Assembly: GCF_044788715.1 (NCBI RefSeq)
Contig: NZ_CP173170.1
Span: 3,100,001-3,164,000 of the forward strand
Reading direction: 5' to 3'
DNA length: 64,000 nt
Source: Methylotuvimicrobium sp018830325
GTDB lineage: Bacteria > Pseudomonadota > Gammaproteobacteria > Methylococcales > Methylomonadaceae
Shown here: positions 58,470 to 64,000 of the stretch, in pieces
Layout of the letters: the number at the start of each line of letters is the position of its first letter
How positions within the stretch are numbered: position 1 is the first letter of the stretch
Position numbers and translations under genes: made by a program
Notes under the pieces: model-generated
Databases searched by the model: none
The model's input: the letters and a program-made list of their open reading frames with translations, nothing else
Told to the model about the DNA's origin: nothing

Positions 58470-59017
58470 TGAAAGTCATACCGCTCGCAATCCCCGATGT
58501 TATCCTTCTCGAACCGAAAGTGTTCGGCGACGCTCGCGGCTTCTTTCTGGAAAGTTATAATCAGGAATCCTTCCGGCAAGCCACCGGGCAAGCTATACAA
58601 TTCGTTCAAGACAATCACAGTCGCAGCTCCAAAGGAGTCCTGCGCGGCCTACACTATCAACTTGCGCCAAAAGCACAGGGCAAACTCGTTCGAGTCGTAA
58701 GCGGCGCCGTATTCGACGTAGCAGTCGATGTCCGAAAAGGTTCCTCGACTTTCGGTCAATGGGTCGGCACCGAACTCAGCGAAGAGAACCACCGGCAAAT
58801 GTGGATTCCCCCAGGCTTTGCCCACGGTTTTGTCGTCCTCAGCGAAACAGCCGATTTTCTGTACAAAACCACCGACTACTACGCACCGGAACTCGAACGC
58901 TGCATCGCTTGGAACGATCCGGCCATCGGCATACAATGGCCGGCAAACATCGATCCCGTTCTTTCCGACAAGGACAAAGAAGGAAAAGCGCTAAATGAAG
59001 CGGAATGTTTTGAATAA
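58469..59017 (+). CDS. rfbC: dTDP-4-dehydrorhamnose 3,5-epimerase
   Basis: A 182-residue cupin-type epimerase started at ATG 58469. It has the motifs FGDARGFFLESYNQESFRQA near 20-39, SKGVLRGLHYQ near 53-63 with the catalytic His, and GFAHGFVVLSE near 114-124. It performs the third step of dTDP-rhamnose synthesis. The second step enzyme, RfbB, is not in this window. Confidence 0.96.
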   Translation: MKVIPLAIPDVILLEPKVFGDARGFFLESYNQESFRQATGQAIQFVQDNHSRSSKGVLRGLHYQLAPKAQGKLVRVVSGAVFDVAVDVRKGSSTFGQWVGTELSEENHRQMWIPPGFAHGFVVLSETADFLYKTTDYYAPELERCIAWNDPAIGIQWPANIDPVLSDKDKEGKALNEAECFE

Positions 59018-59695
59018 ACTGTAGGTATTTGAGCATTGCCATCCTTGGCACTGGATTCCGCCAATCCCTGGCGGAATGACGCCTCATTCTGCTGTTACCC
59101 AAGCTCTAAACCGATACGTGAAGTTCTAGCTTCGCGATAAAAGTGAATAAAAAACAAATAACTCTGCGGGACGGGCTATTTAACCCGTCCCCAACGTTTC
59201 GATTTGCTCCAAACGCCTCGGCGTGCTTTGGTCACGATCGAAACGTTTAGGACGGGGCTGTAAACCCCGTCCTGCCAAGTCTGAGCATTGCCATCCTTGG
59301 CACTGGATTCCGCCAATCCCTGGCGGAATGACGCCTCATTCTGCTGTTGCTGTTTCCCAAGCTCTAGCTTGGTAAACAGATACGTGAAGCTCTAGCTTCG
59401 CGATACAAGTGAATAAAAAACAAATCTCTGCGGGACGGGTTATTTAACCCGTCCCCAACGTTTCGATTTGCTCAAAATGCCACGGCGAGCTTTAGCCATG
59501 GTCGAAACGTTTAGGACGGGGCTGTAAGCCCGGTCCTGCCAAGGTAAAAACTTCTGCGGGTTTACCATCCCTGACGGAGTAACGCGCCATTTCCTAAGGT
59601 TGGCGCTTATGGTTGCAAGCCACGTATTGCCAAAAACCCTTTTCCATAGAGTGAAAGAACACCAAACCCTTTTCAAGTAAAACTACAACCAAACC
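59018..59695. repeat. two tandem ~252-bp copies of an R4-R1-R6 cassette
   Basis: Copies start at 59031 and 59283 (GAGCATTGCCATCCTTGGCA). Each has the R4 core GGATTCCGCCAATCCCTGGC, a decayed R1 palindrome, and the R6 pair ACGGGTTATTTAACCCGTCC with CGAAACGTTTAGGACGGGGC. The second copy ends near 59543. No gene is seen in this 678-bp gap; the final 150 bases have no repeat I recognise. Confidence 0.85.
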
Positions 59696-60964
59696 ATGCT
59701 AATCATTATCACTGCGCTACTGACAATATGGATTTTACTCGCCACAATCCTTTTTGTTTGGAAGCGCGATCTATTCCTAAAAACCTGGCAAGAACCTTAT
59801 TTCGCCGACACGCCGATATTAATCGAAAGCGATGACTGGGGTCCGGGCGGCGATTTTCATGCCGACCGTCTTGAGACCCTGTTAAACGCCTTATCCGAAC
59901 AAAAAGACAGCACCGGACGCAGCGCGGTATTGACCGCAGATGTCGTGCTGGCCGTACCCGATACCAGTGCGCTAGAAAAAGCATCCGGCGGCGAATATCC
60001 GAGAAAAATGCTCGACAATGACTTCCCCGGCATTTATCGAACGATGCTGAAAGGCATCGAGAACGACGTTTTCGTCCCGCAATTGCACGGATTGGAACAT
60101 CTAAATGGCGAAGCCTTCGTTAAACTTTGCCGAAATAACGACCCGCGCACGGCAAATGCACAAGCCGATTCTCACTGGTGGGACTGGGAAACTCTCGAAT
60201 CACCTTTACAAGGGCATTATGTCGATGGAAGCAACTTACCGACACAACCGGTCGGCACTGAAAAAGCGCGTAAAATCATCGAAACGGCCACCGAAACCTT
60301 TCAACGCTTATTCGGTCATCCAACCTTAACGACCGTTGCCCCTTGTTATCTCTGGAACGACGATATCGAAGCCGAATGGAAGCGCCATTCGATACAAGCG
60401 ATTCAAACGGCCGGCTATCGCTGTCCCGAAAGAGCGCACGACGGACGCTATATTCAAGACAAGCAATTAATTAGAACCGGCGATATCAATGCCTTCGGGC
60501 AAGTTTATTTAGTCAGAAACGTCATGTTTGAACCGGTCGACGGCAAAAACACGCCGGACAGCGCCTATCAAGAAGCGCTACAAGCTTACCGGCAAGCCTT
60601 ACCCGTTACGATTTCGACCCATCGCTACAACTTCACGCGCACTGAAAACGAATTCGAGTTTTCGCTCGCGGGACTGAAGATTCTATTGAATAAACTGACG
60701 CAAAACTTAAGCGGAACGCGCTTTCTATCCTCGGCGGAATTGGCCGAAGCTCTTATTTCGCCAAACAGCCCTGTAGTCAATCGCTTCAATCAAAAAACGC
60801 TGCCACCGATCGAGCGAATCAAAGGCCCAGCCAAACTCAGCCCGTTTTTATACCGGCTTTATTATCGACACCCGAAACTTGCCATGATCGGTAAAATAAG
60901 CGGTTTAATAGTGCCAGGCTGGCTAATTTGCCAATATACCTTAAAAAAAACCATTAAATCATGA
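59696..60964 (+). CDS. membrane-anchored polysaccharide-deacetylase-like protein
   Basis: A 422-residue protein with an N-terminal membrane anchor (IIITALLTIWILLATILFVW) and a second hydrophobic patch near the C-terminus. The body resembles NodB-like deacetylases: ESDDWGPGGDFH near 43-54 may supply the Asp pair for metal binding, VPQLHGLEHLNG near 123-134 the His, and PVTISTHRYNF near 301-311 the late His. I could not match every motif, so the family call is an inference. It overlaps the GT2 gene as ATGA, placing it in polysaccharide metabolism. Confidence 0.55.
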   Translation: MLIIITALLTIWILLATILFVWKRDLFLKTWQEPYFADTPILIESDDWGPGGDFHADRLETLLNALSEQKDSTGRSAVLTADVVLAVPDTSALEKASGGEYPRKMLDNDFPGIYRTMLKGIENDVFVPQLHGLEHLNGEAFVKLCRNNDPRTANAQADSHWWDWETLESPLQGHYVDGSNLPTQPVGTEKARKIIETATETFQRLFGHPTLTTVAPCYLWNDDIEAEWKRHSIQAIQTAGYRCPERAHDGRYIQDKQLIRTGDINAFGQVYLVRNVMFEPVDGKNTPDSAYQEALQAYRQALPVTISTHRYNFTRTENEFEFSLAGLKILLNKLTQNLSGTRFLSSAELAEALISPNSPVVNRFNQKTLPPIERIKGPAKLSPFLYRLYYRHPKLAMIGKISGLIVPGWLICQYTLKKTIKS

Positions 60965-61902
60965 ACATCAGCGTCGTCATTCCTGCCTATAACAGTGCCG
61001 AATTTATTGCCGATGCGGTCCATAGCATCCTAAAACAAACTCGACCCATCACTGAAATCATAATCGTAGACGACGGTTCGACCGACAACACACAACAAAT
61101 CGTCGAAGCTCTGCCCGGCCCGATCACTTATATCAAACAGCCCAATCAAGGCCCTTCGGCGGCCAGAAACACAGGCATCAAGGCCGCAAACAGCGAATGG
61201 ATCGCTTTTCTCGATGCCGACGACCAATGGACGCCTGATAAAATCGACAAGCAACTTAAACTATTGCGACAAATCCCGGAGCTCGTGTTGATAGCCGGCG
61301 ACATGGCCGAGATCGACAAAAGCGATCAATTGATCACCGAATCGGTCTTGGATAAACACCAGCTATTAAATAAATTTCAAGCCATCCAAGACCGAGCAAT
61401 CCCAAACGCACTAGCCGAACTCGTCACCAAAAACTTCATTCCCACCGGTACCGTGCTAGTCAACAAATCGGCACTCATAGAAGCCGGCTTATTCAATCAA
61501 GCCATACGTTTCGGCGAAGATTTGGAGCTATGGGCAAAAATCGCCGCGAAACATCCGATCTCATGCATACCTGAAATTCTGATGCTACGCCGACAACACG
61601 GCAACAACGCCACACAACTGACCGCGCCGTTGCTGAGCGATCTAGCCAAAGTCATGACCTCGATTAGAAATTACGCCGCAAAAGAACTGTCATTACAAAA
61701 TATCGACCCCGGACGACTTGTCGCCAATGCCTATAACGACTTAGGCTACTGGCATTTTAGCGAGTACGATTTAATTGAGGCCAAGCAAGCATTTTCGGCC
61801 AGCCTCAAAGAAAAGCCGAATAAACGCGCCCTACTCTACTGGCTAGCCTGCTTACTGCCAGCAGGAATAATCAAGATGTTGCGTAGAATAAAAAATCTAT
61901 GA
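60961..61902 (+). CDS. glycosyltransferase family 2 protein
   Basis: A 313-residue GT-A enzyme. It has MNISVVIPAYNSAEFIADAVHSILKQ, IIIVDDGSTDNTQQI, GPSAARNTGI and the metal-binding FLDADDQWTP near 80-89, with FGEDLELWAKIA later. The C-terminal 60 residues are helical and TPR-like (AYNDLGYWHFSEYDLIEAKQAFSASLKEKPN). Start and stop overlap with the previous gene (ATGA) argue for one operon making or modifying an envelope polysaccharide. Confidence 0.92.
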   Translation: MNISVVIPAYNSAEFIADAVHSILKQTRPITEIIIVDDGSTDNTQQIVEALPGPITYIKQPNQGPSAARNTGIKAANSEWIAFLDADDQWTPDKIDKQLKLLRQIPELVLIAGDMAEIDKSDQLITESVLDKHQLLNKFQAIQDRAIPNALAELVTKNFIPTGTVLVNKSALIEAGLFNQAIRFGEDLELWAKIAAKHPISCIPEILMLRRQHGNNATQLTAPLLSDLAKVMTSIRNYAAKELSLQNIDPGRLVANAYNDLGYWHFSEYDLIEAKQAFSASLKEKPNKRALLYWLACLLPAGIIKMLRRIKNL

Positions 61903-61934
61903 CCGACCAAACCAATCAACCTAAAAATCAGTCC

Positions 61935-62226
61935 TGATTAGCAAGATGCTTCAGCTTGCCGAAGCCAAGTGTCCGAGCGAGGCCCAGTCGTAGCCGCAAA
62001 AACTAAAATATGCTTTTACCCAAGCTCCAGCTTGGGTAGCCTGTTCAGGAAGCTCTAGCTTCCCGACAATCAAGGAAGATTGAACGAGCGAGTCAGGGAA
62101 TGTGCGGAGGTTGTGTCGGTCTCAGGAAGCTCTTGCCCTGAGCCCTTCGGCTGCGCTCAGGAGAGCCTTGTCGAAGGGGGAGCTTCCGGGGGCTCTTTCC
62201 CAAGCTGGAGCTTGGGAAAGAGCGTG
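61935..62226. repeat. R1-containing cassette, copy 2 (pairs with 57112-57419)
   Basis: Begins TGATTAGCAAGATGCTTCAG and matches 57112-57419 apart from small deletions. It holds R1 palindromes CCCAAGCTCCAGCTTGGG and GGAAGCTCTAGCTTCC and ends CCCAAGCTGGAGCTTGGG. The rest of the gap to 62526 has a GCCCGGATGG...CATACGGGC stretch and an R6 half at 62455-62490; no gene is visible. Confidence 0.8.
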
Positions 62227-62526
62227 AAAATACTACGCCAGGTTACCTTATTAATCATTGGTACACTTCAGATACACAAGCAAAAACAACCGCGTAGCCC
62301 GGATGGAGCAACGCGCAATCCGGGGCAATCGAAGCTACGAAAGCCCCGTATTCCGCTAACGCTGCATACGGGCTACACAAAGCCGACAGGGTTGTTTTCG
62401 GCTCCCCGGTGCTAAACTAAACTTTCTGCTAGACCCGACTTTCTAATGACTTTGCGGGACGGGTCATTTAACCCGTCCCCAACGTTTCGATTTACCCCAA
62501 ACATCACGGCGCGCTTTAGGAAGGCT

Positions 62527-63117
62527 TCATGAACGCTCTTGTTCTTGCAGATAAGCAAGCATATCGGGATTCTGAACACGCCGATAGATATCGGCAACCG
62601 ACAAAGTCAATCCTATGGATTCAAGCACAAATTCATCGCCTAAAAAATAATGCCGTGACAACCAATCGTTGCTGCGTCTGCAAACTTCGACATCGACAAA
62701 ATCCAGCTCGATCAAAACCAACTCTTGTAAACTTGGAATCGATTGGTAAGCCATGCGCTTTATCGTTTGATCCATGCGGCGCGTCGATGACGACAACACT
62801 TCGACTAAAACCGTCGGAGAATCGCTGTAATAAGGATTCTCGGAACGATCTTCACAAACAACCATGACATCGGGATAAAAGAAATCTTCATCAACCTTTA
62901 CTTTCACGTCGCTCGCAAAAGGTTCGCATGAATGGTTTTGTAAATGAACATGCAGAAGAACAAAAACATTACCTGCGATACGCTCATGATCCTTACTGGC
63001 ACCCGCCATCGCATAAGCAACACCATCGATCAACTCATGCTTGATTTCCGAAGAGGACTCACCCAGCAAATAGTCGTCTTCACTAATGCCCTGTTTAATT
63101 GCAGCGTTTGATGCCAT
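62527..63117 (-). CDS. Uma2-family PD-(D/E)XK protein (DUF820)
   Basis: A 196-residue protein starting at ATG 63117 behind GAGG. It opens with the Uma2 pattern ISEDDYLLGESSSEIKHELIDGVAYAMAGASKDHERIAGNV. The nuclease core is DFFYPDVMVVCED near 92-104 and SPTVLVEVLSSSTRRMDQTIKRMAYQ near 111-136, giving the D...E-x-x/K-like positions. Uma2 proteins are frequent, often many per genome, and have no settled role. An R3 element is inserted directly upstream of its ribosome-binding site, which may have changed its promoter. Confidence 0.9.
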   Translation of the reverse strand: MASNAAIKQGISEDDYLLGESSSEIKHELIDGVAYAMAGASKDHERIAGNVFVLLHVHLQNHSCEPFASDVKVKVDEDFFYPDVMVVCEDRSENPYYSDSPTVLVEVLSSSTRRMDQTIKRMAYQSIPSLQELVLIELDFVDVEVCRRSNDWLSRHYFLGDEFVLESIGLTLSVADIYRRVQNPDMLAYLQEQERS

Positions 63118-63129
63118 GACTAACCTCAG

Positions 63130-63201
63130 GTAATTATTTACACCCCTATCATTTCCACGCAGAGCATGGGAACGAGAATGGTCGTGGAACTGAATACTCA
63201 C
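63130..63201. mobile_element. complete 72-bp R3 element with exact 8-bp duplication
   Basis: Ends are GTAATTATTTACACCCC and CTGAATACTCAC. The direct repeat AACCTCAG at 63122-63129 and 63202-63209 flanks it. The centre is the CCACGCAGAGCATGGG hairpin, the sequence that serves as target for Tn5-type elements elsewhere in the window. This copy is uninterrupted and gives the reference structure of the family. Confidence 0.8.
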
Positions 63202-63297
63202 AACCTCAGTAATTCCCGCCATATCTAAAAAACAATTATAATCATTGCATTAGATCATTGATAAAACGCTTATGTCAAAAGTATCAGGAGAGCCGCA

Positions 63298-63861
63298 ATG
63301 ACCACCGTAACCCGAGATGAAGTTTGGGAAATGTTTCGCGAAGTCGCACGCCGCTTCGAAGAAACGAATAAACAATTCAAAGAAACCGATCAAAAATTCA
63401 AAGACACCGAACGCTTAGTTAAAGAAGTCAGCAAAAGCATCGGCGACCTGGACAACCGATTGGGCGACTTCGTACAAGAAATGGTCCGTCCGGCACTCGT
63501 GAACTTATTTCGCGAACGCGGCATCGACGTGCACGAGGTACACCCGAATGTCTATGCCGAAAGAAACGGCGAATCAGCCGAAATCGACCTATTAGTCGTC
63601 AACGAACAAACCGCAATTGCCGTGGAATGCAAAAGCCAAATGTCCATCGACGACGTCAATGAGCATTTAAATCGACTGGAAAAACTGAAGCGTTTATTGC
63701 CCAAATACCGAGATGTCGAACTGATGGGCGCTGTTGCCGCCATGGTCATGCCCAACGATGTCGCCCGCTACGCATACCGTAAAGGCTTATACGTACTCGC
63801 CCAAAGCGGCGACACCGTCTTAATCCGCAACGACGGCAAATTTTCGCCTAAAATTTGGTAA
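63298..63861 (+). CDS. DUF3782-like coiled-coil PD-(D/E)XK protein
   Basis: A 187-residue protein. Residues 10-60 form a heptad coiled coil (RRFEETNKQFKETDQKFKDTERLVKEVSKSIGDLDNRLG). The rest is a Mrr/RecB-like nuclease fold, with GESAEIDLLVVNEQTAIAVECKSQM near 96-120 containing Asp and E-x-K. It ends FSPKIW. Such proteins are found in many copies in cyanobacteria and methanotrophs and have unknown function. The ribosome-binding site is AGGAG. It is divergent from the Uma2 gene. Confidence 0.85.
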   Translation: MTTVTRDEVWEMFREVARRFEETNKQFKETDQKFKDTERLVKEVSKSIGDLDNRLGDFVQEMVRPALVNLFRERGIDVHEVHPNVYAERNGESAEIDLLVVNEQTAIAVECKSQMSIDDVNEHLNRLEKLKRLLPKYRDVELMGAVAAMVMPNDVARYAYRKGLYVLAQSGDTVLIRNDGKFSPKIW

Positions 63862-64000
63862 CAGCTCCATCCACTGTGGAAACAATCCCCAGCTGTAGGA
63901 TGGGTAACAGCGAAGCGGAAACCCATCGCTTTAGTTTGCTGTTACCCAGAGCTCCAGCTTGGGTAACCTGTTCAGGAAGCTCTAGCTTCCCGACGATCAA
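63862..64000. repeat. R1 palindromes at the right edge
   Basis: CCAGAGCTCCAGCTTGGG at about 63945 and GGAAGCTCTAGCTTCC at about 63975 form an R1 cassette that continues out of the window. A decayed third copy lies at 63885-63905. Confidence 0.7.

Noticed and set aside
62080..62415. A 111-codon open frame before the Uma2 gene
   Set aside because: It is formed by the R1 cassette duplicated from 57112, which gives a similar spurious frame there.
1..64000. tRNA, rRNA or riboswitch genes
   Set aside because: I looked for cloverleaf-like GTTCGAATC arms and known riboswitch cores by eye and found none convincing; a covariance-model search would settle it.

Overview
The window reads as chromosome of a gammaproteobacterium. 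A methanotroph-like member of the Methylococcales is my best guess, from the pntAB pair, an exosortase-A-type exopolysaccharide cluster, two GH57 enzymes and an unusually dense load of palindromic repeats. No methane oxidation or rRNA gene is present, so this is an inference. No tRNA or rRNA gene was recognised.

Left end (1-7.4 kb): a secreted-protein gene runs off the edge, followed by a double MITE insertion. A 13-repeat CRISPR array (807-1684) comes next. It is followed by two type III ancillary effectors on the minus strand: a Card1/Can2-like CARF nuclease (1768-2898) and a TIGR02710-type CARF-HEPN protein (4696-5952). Between them lie four tandem ~226 bp repeats and a REP-associated transposase (RAYT). 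No cas10, csm/cmr, cas1, cas2 or cas6 gene is visible, so only part of the system is here. A complete Tn5/IS50-type insertion sequence closes the region.

7.7-27.8 kb: pntAB transhydrogenase; a signalling block (HD-GYP response regulator, serine hydrolase, two periplasmic solute-binding proteins, hybrid histidine kinase); two GH57 glycoside hydrolases; AlkB; a GGDEF-EAL protein; an overlapping macrodomain-msrB-apeB operon; and an orphan oadG. 28.4-42.9 kb: O-antigen ligase-like protein, GT4, ilvE, glnE, an ABC-2 exporter, ppx/gppA, a di-haem peroxidase and a flavin reductase. 43.4-48.7 kb: cbpAM, then a succinate dehydrogenase operon that carries two assembly factors, sdhE at the end and a 56-codon SDHAF4/DUF1674 gene at the start. 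49.2-61.9 kb: a diguanylate cyclase with a sigma-54-like promoter, a second RAYT island, and envelope polysaccharide genes (asparagine-synthase-like protein, two GT4s, rfbD, rfbA, rfbC, a deacetylase-like protein, GT2). The right end has divergent Uma2 and DUF3782 nuclease-fold genes.

The most striking structure is a nested community of small non-coding mobile elements. These are Tn5-type MITEs, ~72-145 bp elements with 8-bp target duplications, a ~175-265 bp composite carrying a 65 bp hairpin that itself inserts in either orientation, and two different RAYTs each next to its own palindrome family. Several elements sit inside one another with intact target-site duplications, so insertion order can be read directly.
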